NCBI RefSeq assembly: GCF_900604955.1
Contig: NZ_UWPE01000002.1
Coordinates: 62,001 to 126,000 of the forward strand
Length of the DNA: 64,000 bases
Source of the DNA: Neoactinobaculum massilliense
Lineage (GTDB): Bacteria > Actinomycetota > Actinomycetes > Actinomycetales > Actinomycetaceae
Direction: 5' to 3'
Shown one piece after another: positions 1 to 8,387 of this stretch. Every line of letters starts with the position of its first letter. The first letter of the stretch is position 1. The notes under the pieces are model-generated. The model did not search any database. It saw only the letters and a list, made by a program, of their open reading frames with translations, and was not told the origin of the DNA. A program made the translations under genes and the position numbers.

Positions 1-349
1 GGGCGGCGCAATTCCGGACTTTTGGCTGCCGGTGGCGTTCTGTCTTGTTGCGGGAATCATGAGTTTCTTCAGTTCCACACTCTCGGTGGTGACACCCACA
101 CTGTTCCCGGTGGTCGGTGCACTGTGTGCAGCGAATCCGGCGCTCAACCCGGCGCTGCTGTTTACGGCCGTGGCGGCTGGCTCGCTCTCCACCAACATTT
201 CACCGTTCTCCAGCGCCGGCTCGCTCATGCAGGTGAGCTTCCCGGCCGAGCGGCGCCTCGACATGTTCAATAAGCAGATTTTCGCCGGCCTGCCGGTCAC
301 CTTCGCCCTCGCGCTGGTGAGCGTGCTGATCCTGACCGTGGTTGGGTAG
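1..349 (+). CDS. C-terminal fragment of an SLC13/MatC-type (ion transporter superfamily) permease
   Basis: The frame is open from the window edge (read from base 2) to a TAG at 347-349; the start lies outside. The visible piece, about 115 residues, is hydrophobic, with two or three membrane segments separated by a polar stretch containing SPFSSAGS and a basic loop (FPAERRLDMFNK) before a last helix ending in VVG. The hydrophobic spacing and the small Ser/Gly-rich re-entrant-like segment resemble the C-terminal half of dicarboxylate or cation symporters of the ion transporter superfamily. Substrate cannot be told from this fragment. The next gene begins 22 bases after its stop on the same strand, so they could be co-transcribed, but base composition changes sharply there. 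Confidence 0.6.
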   Translation, partial: GGAIPDFWLPVAFCLVAGIMSFFSSTLSVVTPTLFPVVGALCAANPALNPALLFTAVAAGSLSTNISPFSSAGSLMQVSFPAERRLDMFNKQIFAGLPVTFALALVSVLILTVVG

Positions 350-371
350 GGGTAGGCCGTATGCTGACACC

Positions 372-692
372 ATGAGTTTCGATGACGTGATGCACGATCT
401 CAATGATTTCTATGACGAGCGAGAGTGGGATCAGTTCCACTCCGAAGCGAATCTGGCAAAATCAATTTCTATCGAAGCAGGAGAACTACTCGAGTGCTTC
501 CAGTGGTCAGATACCTTTGACGCTCACGAAGTGATTGAAGAACTGGCTGATGTGCTCACCTACGCCTACACTCTCGCAGCCAAGTTAAAAGTTGACCCCG
601 AAGCAATCATACGGGAGAAGCTTGAGGTCACGCGAAAAAAGTATCCGGTCGAAAAAGCGCGGGGAACGGCGACAAAATATACGAAACTCTAG
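372..692 (+). CDS. MazG-like nucleotide pyrophosphohydrolase
   Basis: A 106-residue all-alpha protein with the MazG/dUTPase-2-fold metal motif: an EAGELLE run at about residues 35-41 and EELADV at 56-61 give the ExxE...ExxD set that holds Mg2+. The family hydrolyses (d)NTPs or modified nucleotides to the monophosphate and PPi; small single-domain members such as this one are often housekeeping or defence-associated. The ATG at 372 is chosen because the frame upstream opens only with a TTG inside the preceding gene and the family begins near this Met. Codon use is clearly less G/C-biased than in neighbours, matching the convergent helicase gene at 774-2759 and suggesting both arrived together. 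What it hydrolyses is not visible. A trimmed MazG of this size is the safe family call. Confidence 0.85.
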   Translation: MSFDDVMHDLNDFYDEREWDQFHSEANLAKSISIEAGELLECFQWSDTFDAHEVIEELADVLTYAYTLAAKLKVDPEAIIREKLEVTRKKYPVEKARGTATKYTKL

Positions 693-773
693 CGAGCTCC
701 GAGCCGAATACACACATTAGGCGCACCAGCCTCAACGTTTGATCACGGTAAAACATGGCCTACGTGCGATCAA

Positions 774-2759
774 TCAATTCGACGAGCCCGTCCCTCTACG
801 GTCCGCCTTCAGAAGAACGTCACGGAGGGCCGGATCCACGGCATAGATGTATAGGCCATGAACCCCTCGGGTCAACAGCACGTTCAGATCGTTCTCCAAC
901 AATTCCTCGGCGTGAGAGACCTTGTTACCATCCTCGTGCTTACGTCTGTTCGTAGCCCAATGGTTCTGCGACTTACTCTCGTCAATCACCACATGCCCAT
1001 CACGGTATGTGATGGAGGGGCCCAAAATGACTCCGGCGTAGTTTAGATCAAAGCCCTGGATGGTATTGGTTGATCCAACCTCGTTGATCGTTTGCGGCTG
1101 TTCTGCCCACGGCAAGTTCTTGATAACACGAAGGTCGGTTCTGTTACCAGAAGCAATGCTACCGGGGCGTTGCCGGAGATTCTCCCCATTCCACGGCAAT
1201 TTCAGACCATCCGCATTCACAAACCAGATGCCCTCAGGATCATTACTGTTTGCGCTCTTACCCGAGTACTTCCAGTCGTAGGTCGCAAGAAGTCGAGACA
1301 ATCCTCTATTGATGTCACTCGCAGATTCAATATCTCCCAGGGAATTCCAATTCTCATCATTCTTGCGCGCCTTAGCGCCCAAATTGTTCTTTCTTTTAAT
1401 CGCGGCATACATCTCACGCACCGAGGAGAAAATTCGGAGGTCATAGCGACGATCAGTTGGAACTTGTTTCACGACGCGTTGATTGACAAAATCATGAACC
1501 CACGAGATTGTGGGCTCCTCAGCATCCATTCGCATCTGATTCTTGAGAAGAATCGTAGTCTTATGCGACCCAATGTAAGAATCGACTTCTCTGCGGATAC
1601 GAGGCTCAACCACTTGGTTATAGTCCCTAGTCTGATTCTCGTCATACACAGCTACTACAACACGTGCTCGCTTAAGTAAATCAAGCCACTGATTGTTTCC
1701 TTGATACGACTGCTTGCCGGTGGTGAGTAGCAAGTGAGCCTCGTCAACCAGTACTACATCCACTTTGCTATTCTCTGCATGCTTCTTAATGAAAGGCGTC
1801 GGCTTCCATACGCGACACTCACCACGCTTCAGCAACCCGAGTTTCCTAATAACCCCCTGATACACTTTCAATTGATCGTTCTGATTCACAAGAATGTGGG
1901 CGTCTAGCGACGCATCGTCTGATTCCGCAGGTAGGTCTTGAGCAGATTCCTCATCATCCTTAGCCTTCCTGCTGCCATCCGCCCCCATCTGCAAGAGATC
2001 AAGGAACAGCGTACTCAGGAGAACAGTTTTTCCACTTCCAGCTTCTCCCTTAACAAGGATTAAATGCCCCGATTCATCCGACTCAAGCGCCTCTTGAATA
2101 CTCTCGAGTATCCGTTGTCGGGCGTCCAGCTGTTCTTCCGTAAGCTTGTGAAATGGCGACGCCTTGAATAGGGCCGAATCACGGATTAGCTGCTCAGACG
2201 GAAACAACTTCGGATTAAGCGAACCCAGCTTCTGCCAGATTTTCGCGAAAATCTCATCAAGCTCATCTCGCGTGTAGTAGTTTCCCTGCGGATTTAGCCT
2301 ACGGTTGTTGAGGCTGGCTACGGCATCATCCGCAAACAGATAGAGGATCAGCCTATTTTCTATGTCCAGGGTTAACGACTTGTTGAAGTGCGGATTGGCG
2401 ATCACATGCATCTTTGTATCCGCTGCCTCTAGGAAGGCACGCCAGTATTCCTTGTTTGGTGACTTGGGATCGTTTTTAAGATGCTGCTTAGTACGGGAAT
2501 AAATATCGCTGGTCTCTCCTACATACACAGAATATTTCGGTGACCTCCGATGGTTCGCGCCCCTGTTAAAACCACCATCATCTTCCCTTGCAATCACATA
2601 AACGGTCGGGTAGTCGAATATGTACTTTCGCCGGCCTTCGCGAGGTTCCCGCTGCTTTTCCCTAAGCCCAATAAGCCCAATAAGCCCAATAAGCCCATCC
2701 TTATCGAAGGGCACCTCCACAATTTGCGACCTAGGAATTCGCGATGTGCCTCGTGTCAT
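774..2759 (-). CDS. GIY-YIG nuclease fused to Schlafen-group-3 (DUF2075) helicase
   Basis: A 661-residue protein. Residues about 50-145 form a GIY-YIG-like nuclease (VYVIA, then YSVYVGETSD, an Arg and His following, and a late Glu in IENRL). After a linker comes a P-loop ATPase with Walker A GEAGSGKT at 238-245 and Walker B VLVDEAH at 336-342, then a long DUF2075/SLFN-g3-type helicase core, with a C-terminal LLTRGVHGLYIY motif-VI-like segment. The ATG at 2757-2759 is preferred over an upstream GTG (2775-2777) because GGGAG sits six bases before it. The N-terminus carries a GLI tripeptide repeat encoded by a 9-base tandem repeat. DUF2075 proteins are found in defence islands and, from memory, near small MazG enzymes; here the MazG gene is 81 bases away, convergent. 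Base composition is lower in GC than the flanks. An anti-phage role is inference. Confidence 0.8.
   Translation of the reverse strand: MTRGTSRIPRSQIVEVPFDKDGLIGLIGLIGLREKQREPREGRRKYIFDYPTVYVIAREDDGGFNRGANHRRSPKYSVYVGETSDIYSRTKQHLKNDPKSPNKEYWRAFLEAADTKMHVIANPHFNKSLTLDIENRLILYLFADDAVASLNNRRLNPQGNYYTRDELDEIFAKIWQKLGSLNPKLFPSEQLIRDSALFKASPFHKLTEEQLDARQRILESIQEALESDESGHLILVKGEAGSGKTVLLSTLFLDLLQMGADGSRKAKDDEESAQDLPAESDDASLDAHILVNQNDQLKVYQGVIRKLGLLKRGECRVWKPTPFIKKHAENSKVDVVLVDEAHLLLTTGKQSYQGNNQWLDLLKRARVVVAVYDENQTRDYNQVVEPRIRREVDSYIGSHKTTILLKNQMRMDAEEPTISWVHDFVNQRVVKQVPTDRRYDLRIFSSVREMYAAIKRKNNLGAKARKNDENWNSLGDIESASDINRGLSRLLATYDWKYSGKSANSNDPEGIWFVNADGLKLPWNGENLRQRPGSIASGNRTDLRVIKNLPWAEQPQTINEVGSTNTIQGFDLNYAGVILGPSITYRDGHVVIDESKSQNHWATNRRKHEDGNKVSHAEELLENDLNVLLTRGVHGLYIYAVDPALRDVLLKADRRGTGSSN
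2664..2698. repeat. 9-base tandem repeat inside the helicase gene
   Basis: The unit AAGCCCAAT is repeated three times perfectly, with a fourth copy one base short (AAGCCCAT). On the minus strand it encodes Gly-Leu-Ile repeats at residues 22-32 of the GIY-YIG/helicase protein. Because the unit is a multiple of three, slippage would change protein length without breaking the frame. Confidence 0.95.
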
Positions 2760-3421
2760 TTCTGCTCCCGTCCACACTTTTACCCATTATGCGGTCCCCA
2801 GCCCACGCATTACTAACACATCCAGCCAGCGGACGGCTGCCGGCTCCTACCCCGCCAATGCGCACATACGCCTCGCGATCACCCACGTCCTCAGGACTTC
2901 CCCTTATTACTACGCGCACTGACGCCATACCAAGGCGGCGTCGCACACGGGGGTCGAAAAACTCACAAAAGATTGGATGCCAGTGAACGAGCATCAAAAC
3001 GCGGATGCCTGGCCTGGAGACATTGAGTATTTCCGAATGCCGTGGATGAATTGGCGCCTCGGTCCCCAAGCATGCTTCCTATTGCACGGATCCATGAATC
3101 GCTCGACTATTCCACCGGACCAGCCCGCACACAGTAGGTCCGTTAGATCCTCCCACACTCGCGACTCGGCTACCTCGACCCGACAGAGTAAAATCGAGGA
3201 TGTACGCAGCTGTCAGACGATGTGGAATCGACCTCCAGGCGAAGTTGAGCTTCCCCGTGCAAAAGCCACCTATTCACAACCCGCCCGCAAAACAATAGTT
3301 GCGACGCGAGAAGCACGTGTAGCTCAACCGGGCACAAAAGAATGACCGGGGAGATCCCCGGCCACTCGTCAGCATTCCTTACCACCCGCAGCGCCTTTCG
3401 GAAGCCGCGAGCGGGTGCCTA
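2760..3421. other. Intergenic region without a supported gene
   Basis: About 660 bases between two minus-strand genes. Short open frames on both strands exist, including one on the minus strand ending at 2731 that overlaps the helicase start, but none combines a ribosome-binding site, G/C-biased codon use and a recognisable product. The composition shifts from the lower-GC helicase pocket toward the higher-GC flank within this gap. Apart from a small hairpin near 3346 I see nothing interpretable. Confidence 0.5.
3346..3361. terminator. Short CCGGGG hairpin downstream-side of the gap
   Basis: CCGGGG and CCCCGG arms (six base pairs) flank a four-base AGAT loop. It lies just past the 3' end of the SDR gene (minus strand), 60 bases beyond its stop, where a terminator is expected, but there is no clear T-run on either side. 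Weak candidate. Confidence 0.35.
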
Positions 3422-4198
3422 TCAGCGGAACACCATGCCACCGTCGGTGAGGATCGTCTGACCCGTAATGTAGTCAGAATCCTCGGACGCCAGGAAAGAC
3501 ACGAGAGCGGCCACGTCCTCAGGCTGCTGCGGGCGGCCCGCCAAAATACCAGCCGTGAATTCCTCCCACGCCTGCTTCGGCTTGTAGCCCTTGTGCTCAA
3601 CGAAGGCGGCGTCGATACGCTCCCACATCGGGGTGTCCGCCACGCCCGGACAGTACGCATTCACGCGAATGTTGTACTTAGCGAGCTCCTTGGCCGTCGA
3701 ATGCGTGAACGAACGCACCGCATGCTTCGTGGCCGAGTACAGGCTGAGCATCTCGTAGGACTCGTGACCAGCAATCGAGCAGGCGTTGATGATCTTGCCA
3801 ATCGAATCCTGCTTTTTCATCTGGTCCGCTGCCGCCTGCGTACCCCACACGAGACCCTTGACGTTGATGTTAAACAGGCGATCGAATTCGTCCTCGCGGA
3901 TGCTTTCAAACGTGCCGACGGACTCCACGCCCGCGTTGTTGACCCACACGTCGATCCGGCCGAAGGCCTCCACGGCCTTCTTTGCCGTGTTGAACTGGCT
4001 CTCGCGGCTGGACACGTCGCCGACCACCGCGATCGTTTCGTATCCGGCGGCGTCGAACTCCTTCTTCGTTTCGTTCAAGCGATCCTCCACGACATCGTGA
4101 AGAACAACCTTGAAACCATCTTTAGCGAGCCGGACGGCAATCCCCTTACCAAGTCCACCTGCCGAGCCGGTGACAACTGCAACCTTGCCGTTTGCCAT
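3422..4198 (-). CDS. SDR oxidoreductase, acetoin(diacetyl) reductase / 2,3-butanediol dehydrogenase type
   Basis: A 258-residue classical short-chain dehydrogenase. It has the NAD(P)-binding [10 protein letters not shown] motif at residues 10-19, a NNAG motif in beta-4, the catalytic Ser of the NACSIAGHE segment and the YSATK active-site Tyr/Lys, followed by the PGVADTPM loop after beta-6 and a C-terminal [10 protein letters not shown] that is typical of the family. Length and the Ala-Gly-His-Glu stretch after the catalytic Ser fit meso/(S,S)-butanediol dehydrogenase or diacetyl reductase (BudC/ButA-like), which interconvert diacetyl, acetoin and 2,3-butanediol with NADH in the cytoplasm. AGAGG precedes the ATG by five bases. 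The zinc enzyme at 8388 is of the other butanediol dehydrogenase family, so the region may serve redox balancing. Another sugar-alcohol substrate cannot be excluded. Confidence 0.75.
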   Translation of the reverse strand: MANGKVAVVTGSAGGLGKGIAVRLAKDGFKVVLHDVVEDRLNETKKEFDAAGYETIAVVGDVSSRESQFNTAKKAVEAFGRIDVWVNNAGVESVGTFESIREDEFDRLFNINVKGLVWGTQAAADQMKKQDSIGKIINACSIAGHESYEMLSLYSATKHAVRSFTHSTAKELAKYNIRVNAYCPGVADTPMWERIDAAFVEHKGYKPKQAWEEFTAGILAGRPQQPEDVAALVSFLASEDSDYITGQTILTDGGMVFR

Positions 4199-4493
4199 AA
4201 GAACCTCTTCTCGTAACAGTGTCGGGAAACTCCCATATTCAATTTTACTGACACCATGTCACGGACCTGCCCCGAACGTCCCTATCCGCTCCATGCCGCA
4301 GTGCCATGCGGACAGGCAGGCGACCGCACCGGACAACTCCCGGCAACTTCCCGGCCGCCCGCGTCCCCGCTTCTAGCCTGAAAGGGTAGTTTCCGGGGCT
4401 GGACCCGCGGTGCCACACGGCGTCGTATCCACACCCGGGCCGATTCCGGGCCGAGCGCATGGCGCCCACGGCCCCACAGAAGCAAGGATGCTA

Positions 4494-6722
4494 ATGAGCG
4501 AGAATCAGAACGCGGGCACGAAGCCTGAAACGTCGAGCGCTTCCGAGCGCCCCTGGATGAACACGTCCCTCAGCCCCCGCGAGCGCGCCGAAGCGCTGGT
4601 GGCGGCAATGACGCCGGAGCAGAAGGCAAACCAGCTGGGCGGCGCCATGGAGACCATCAATATTTACGATCTGGACATTAATGATCCGGAAACCCAGAAC
4701 CTGCACATGTGGCGTCACGCAGATGCCGTGGAAAAACTGGGCATTCCGCGTTTCAACGTGACCAACGGTCCGGTGGGCGTGGGCCAGGGTGACGGTACGC
4801 CGTCGCCGGCAGCCACCGCGCTTCCCGCCACCATGGGCCTGGCGGCCACCTTTGACCGTGACCTCGCCTACCGCTACGGCGAACTGGCCGGCAAAGAATC
4901 CCGCGCACTCGGCCAGCATCTGCTTGAGGCGCCGGGCATGTGCCTGGCACGCGTCCCCGTGGGCGGCCGTAACTTTGAGTACTTCTCCAAGGATCCCTAC
5001 CTCTCCGGCGTGATGGGCGTGGAGGTCACCAAGGGTGTCCAGGATCAGGGCGTCATTGCCGAAGCCAAGCACTTCGTCCTCAATGATCAGGAGAAGGAGC
5101 GCTTCCGCTACGATTCGCGCGCGGACGAGTTCGTGATGCGCGAGCTGTACATGCTCCCGTTCGAGATGACGGTTAAGCAGGCCGCGGTGGGCTGCATCAT
5201 GGCCGCCTATCAGCGCCTGAACGGCACCTACGCCGCCGAATCTTACTGGCTACTCACCCACGTGCTGCGCGAGCAGTGGGGCTACGAGGGCTACGTCCAG
5301 TCCGACTTCTGGGCCACCCGCTCCACCGCCGGCGCGCTCAATGCGGGCCTTGACCATGAGATGCCGGATCACAAGTGGACCAACAAGGCCGCCCTCGATC
5401 ACGCCATCGCCGAGCGCATCCTCGAGCCGGCCACGATCGACCGCGCACTGGTGCGCCGCTACACGCAGATGTTCAAGTTCGGTCAGTTCGACGAGGACCG
5501 CACGGCCACCGGGATTGAGGTGGAGGCTGGCGGCAAGTTCGCACGCGAAGCTGCGGCGCGCGTAATCGTCCTGTTAAAGAACGACGACGTCGTGGCGGGC
5601 AAGGCTGGAACCGCAGCTGGTGAGGGCGCGGCGAGTAACGCCGGGGCACCGCTCCTGCCGCTCGATGCAGCGGGCGCCGGGCGCATCCTCATTGTTGGCC
5701 TGGACCAGTTCGCCAACCACATTGCCAATTGTGGCGGTGGTTCCTCCCAGGTGATCCCCACCTACGAGGTGGCTCCGAAGCCGGGCATGGAGGATGTTAT
5801 TAAGGAGCTGGGTGGCTCCGCGAGCGTGGACGTGTTCACGGTGGCGGCTGATCTTTCCAACCTGGACGAGGCACGTGAGGCCGCCCGGCAGGCGGATACC
5901 GTGGTGGTCATGGCCGGCCTCATCACCACCGAGGGTGAGGATCAGGAAGGCGTGGATCTGCCGTTCCGTCAGAATGAGATGCTGGACGCCGTGCTGGATG
6001 CAAACCCGCGCACGGTGCTGGTGCTCAAGGATGGCGACCCGGTGGCAATGCCGTGGCGCGGTAAGGTCTCGGCCATTCTTGAGGCCTTCAACCAGGGCCA
6101 GGAGGATGGTCACGCGGTGGCGGATGTGCTGTTCGGGCGCGTCACCCCCTCCGCGAAGCTGCCGCTGTCCTACCCGGAGAGCTGGGATGACACCTGCGTG
6201 GCGGGCCACGAGGACCGCTACCCGGGCGTCAACGAGGGCGCCGGCTACCCGGTGATGCACTACTCCGAGGGCCTGGAGATGGGCTACCGCTGGCACCAGG
6301 CGCAGGGGATTGCGCCAATGTTCCCGTTCGGCTTTGGCCTCTCCTACACCACGTTCGAGCTCTCGGATGTGAGCGTGGATACCAGCGGTATCACCGCCGG
6401 CGCGGAGGCCGGCACGCTGACCGTGCACGTCACCGTGACGAACACGGGCGAGCGTCAGGGCGCCGAAGTGGTGCAGGTGTACGCCGGCGTTCCGGCGAAG
6501 CATGAGCCGCCGAAGCGTCTCATTGATTTTGCGCGCGTGGAGCTGGAGCCGGGCGAATCCCGCCAGGTGGAGATTGCCATTCCGGTGGATTCGGCTTTGC
6601 ACCCGCTCGGCGTGTGGGACGCAAACGAGCAGTCCTTCGTGGTGCCCGCGGGTGACTTCCGCATCTTCGTGGGTACCAGCTCCGAGGACACCCCGTTCGA
6701 GTCCGAGGTGACCGTCAAGTAG
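4494..6722 (+). CDS. Glycoside hydrolase family 3 beta-glucosidase-like
   Basis: A 742-residue cytoplasmic (no signal peptide) GH3 enzyme. The order is the GH3 N-terminal TIM barrel (about 40-330) with AKHFVLNDQE and the catalytic Asp271 in VQSDFWAT (Phe replaces the usual Trp of SDW), then the GH3 C-terminal alpha/beta sandwich (about 370-600), then a fibronectin-III-like domain (about 640-735) with the typical GAEVVQVY. GH3 enzymes of this architecture release beta-linked glucose, xylose or similar sugars from short oligosaccharides. The ATG at 4494 (MSENQ) follows AAGGA with good spacing; an in-frame ATG two codons earlier lacks this. The frame is also open upstream to 4410 but without a ribosome site. 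No transporter lies beside it, so the substrate is unknown. Confidence 0.88.
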   Translation: MSENQNAGTKPETSSASERPWMNTSLSPRERAEALVAAMTPEQKANQLGGAMETINIYDLDINDPETQNLHMWRHADAVEKLGIPRFNVTNGPVGVGQGDGTPSPAATALPATMGLAATFDRDLAYRYGELAGKESRALGQHLLEAPGMCLARVPVGGRNFEYFSKDPYLSGVMGVEVTKGVQDQGVIAEAKHFVLNDQEKERFRYDSRADEFVMRELYMLPFEMTVKQAAVGCIMAAYQRLNGTYAAESYWLLTHVLREQWGYEGYVQSDFWATRSTAGALNAGLDHEMPDHKWTNKAALDHAIAERILEPATIDRALVRRYTQMFKFGQFDEDRTATGIEVEAGGKFAREAAARVIVLLKNDDVVAGKAGTAAGEGAASNAGAPLLPLDAAGAGRILIVGLDQFANHIANCGGGSSQVIPTYEVAPKPGMEDVIKELGGSASVDVFTVAADLSNLDEAREAARQADTVVVMAGLITTEGEDQEGVDLPFRQNEMLDAVLDANPRTVLVLKDGDPVAMPWRGKVSAILEAFNQGQEDGHAVADVLFGRVTPSAKLPLSYPESWDDTCVAGHEDRYPGVNEGAGYPVMHYSEGLEMGYRWHQAQGIAPMFPFGFGLSYTTFELSDVSVDTSGITAGAEAGTLTVHVTVTNTGERQGAEVVQVYAGVPAKHEPPKRLIDFARVELEPGESRQVEIAIPVDSALHPLGVWDANEQSFVVPAGDFRIFVGTSSEDTPFESEVTVK

Positions 6723-6815
6723 CCACCCGGTCGCGGCCGCTTAGTCGGCAACCGCCTAATGCGCGGACCAACCGTCTAGTCAGTGACCGACCGCCCAGTC
6801 AGCGGCCATAATTCG

Positions 6816-6849
6816 GAGCGTGTGCCCGGGGAACCCTGGGCACACGCTC
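6816..6849. terminator. Hairpin between the GH3 and carboxylesterase genes
   Basis: A 12-base-pair perfect stem (GAGCGTGTGCCC / GGGCACACGCTC) with a ten-base loop lies 93 bases after the GH3 stop and before the 3' end of the convergent carboxylesterase gene. No long T-run follows, as is common in actinobacterial terminators; it could serve both strands. Confidence 0.6.
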
Positions 6850-6942
6850 ATATACGGGCTCGCGGGCTCTATTACCGCTTGGAGCAGACACTCGTGCCCA
6901 GGCACCGGGCGCCCCGCTACGCGGCCAAGCCCGAACCCTGCC

Positions 6943-8271
6943 CTATCGCGCTCCTTGTGGCACGGGCTCGATGTCGATCATCCCGGGGATGCTGGTACGC
7001 GAAACGGTGCCCGTGCGCGCGAAATCCGTCCATATTTTCCGCAGCGGCGCGCCGATCTGCTTTACCTTCGCCGGCGGCAAACCCATGAGTGCTGCCGCGT
7101 CCGGTTGCACTTTCCCTGCGTCAAACAGCAGCACCGTATCCAGCGCGTGGCATGCACCGAACGCGGATTCGGCGTCGTACCAAGAAAATACGTAACGAAA
7201 CACCGTGCCACCGTGCGAACGGTAGTCCCGCGCGAAGCGGCGCGTCCCGGTGCCGAAGATTCGCTCGCCGTAGCCGCGCAGGACACGTTCGAACAGCGGA
7301 CGGGTCAGCGGGAAGCGATCGAGCGCGATAAGGGCCGGCCTGCCCGCGATGTACGCGGCCAGCTCGCGCGTGTTGGAACCGATGAGGAGTTCGTGCGCGG
7401 GGGCAACCTCGTCCCAGCGCGCCGATACGTCTGCAGCGGCAGGTAGTGGGTCCACGCCAAGGTGCGGGCCAAACACCATGTGACGCGCAATCGACTTTTC
7501 GGGTACATGCGCAATGATGTCCGCCTGGGCGCGGCGGAGTTCCGCCACACTGGCATCCACAGGCACCCGATTGAAGCGTTCCAGGACTTCGCGGTCCATA
7601 TGCTCCCGGCCCGTCATGAGGCCCAGCGGGTCACTCTCCATGATGGCGCGGCGATACAGGTGATCCGTGCCGCGTGCGAGCATGAGGCTGCGAACGGCGT
7701 CGGCCCCGGCGGACTGTCCAAAGATGGTCACATTCTCCGGGTCGCCTCCGAAGGCGACGATGTTCGCGCGGATCCAATGCATGGCCGCGATGAGGTCAAG
7801 CAGGCCCAGGTTGGCAAGGTTTCCTGCGCGGTCTCGGACGAAGCCCAGTACGCCCAGGCGGTAGTTGGCGCCCACCACGATCACGCGTCCCTCAGACACC
7901 AGCGGCATGCGGCCGTACTGGTCGCACCCGCCGTCCCGATAGGAGCCGCCGTGGATCCAGAGCATGACGGGAAGCCGTTCCCCGGGCCGCACGTCAGCCG
8001 GCACCGTGAGCGAAAGGTACTGGCAGCTCTCCTCCTGCGCTACCTTCGAGTAGCCGGTACCCAGCAGTGCCGCCACCGTAGGGGAGGGCGCCTGAATGGC
8101 CATGGGTGCCGGCACGGTCATGGCGTGCACGCCCGCCGGATAGGTGTAGGGAACGGGCGGCTGGTAGCGGGGCGCGGCGGCGTAGCGGATCCCCAGTAGA
8201 TGGATCACGTTTCCCTCGACGACGCCGGTGAACCGGCCCGCGTTACACTTCCAGACCCGTGTATCACTCAT
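6943..8271 (-). CDS. Type B carboxylesterase (alpha/beta hydrolase, COesterase family)
   Basis: A 442-residue cytoplasmic esterase. It has the HGGS oxyanion-hole loop at 107-110, a YRLGVLGF motif characteristic of type B carboxylesterases, and the nucleophile elbow FGQSAGA with Ser187 (Gln in place of the usual Glu of GESAG). Family members hydrolyse carboxylic esters of small alcohols; some are annotated as para-nitrobenzyl esterases. It is shorter than the usual 480-550 residues, with a compact C-terminal half, and the catalytic acid and histidine (probably the Glu near NTRE and the His of ACHALD) are less certain. AGGAGG stands seven bases before the ATG. It is flanked by a GH3 enzyme and a zinc dehydrogenase without tight coupling, so a physiological substrate is not evident. 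Confidence 0.82.
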   Translation of the reverse strand: MSDTRVWKCNAGRFTGVVEGNVIHLLGIRYAAAPRYQPPVPYTYPAGVHAMTVPAPMAIQAPSPTVAALLGTGYSKVAQEESCQYLSLTVPADVRPGERLPVMLWIHGGSYRDGGCDQYGRMPLVSEGRVIVVGANYRLGVLGFVRDRAGNLANLGLLDLIAAMHWIRANIVAFGGDPENVTIFGQSAGADAVRSLMLARGTDHLYRRAIMESDPLGLMTGREHMDREVLERFNRVPVDASVAELRRAQADIIAHVPEKSIARHMVFGPHLGVDPLPAAADVSARWDEVAPAHELLIGSNTRELAAYIAGRPALIALDRFPLTRPLFERVLRGYGERIFGTGTRRFARDYRSHGGTVFRYVFSWYDAESAFGACHALDTVLLFDAGKVQPDAAALMGLPPAKVKQIGAPLRKIWTDFARTGTVSRTSIPGMIDIEPVPQGAR

Positions 8272-8387
8272 CGTGTGTCCTCCTGTGGGCGTGGCATGCT
8301 TTCTCTGGCTGTCAGCCGGGACGGCCGCCGGCTAAGAAAGCGCGCCGCCTATCGGAGACATCCTGAGCTTCACTAACCTGCCGCCTG

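Noticed and set aside
2731-2928. Possible small gene just upstream of the GIY-YIG/helicase gene on the same strand
   Set aside because: No ribosome site before any Met, overlaps the helicase start by 29 bases and has no recognisable motif; left as uncertain non-coding.
5574-6602. A 342-codon open frame antisense to the GH3 gene
   Set aside because: It is a typical shadow in high-GC coding sequence: His/Arg/Gly-rich, no ribosome site, and the other strand has clear GH3 motifs.
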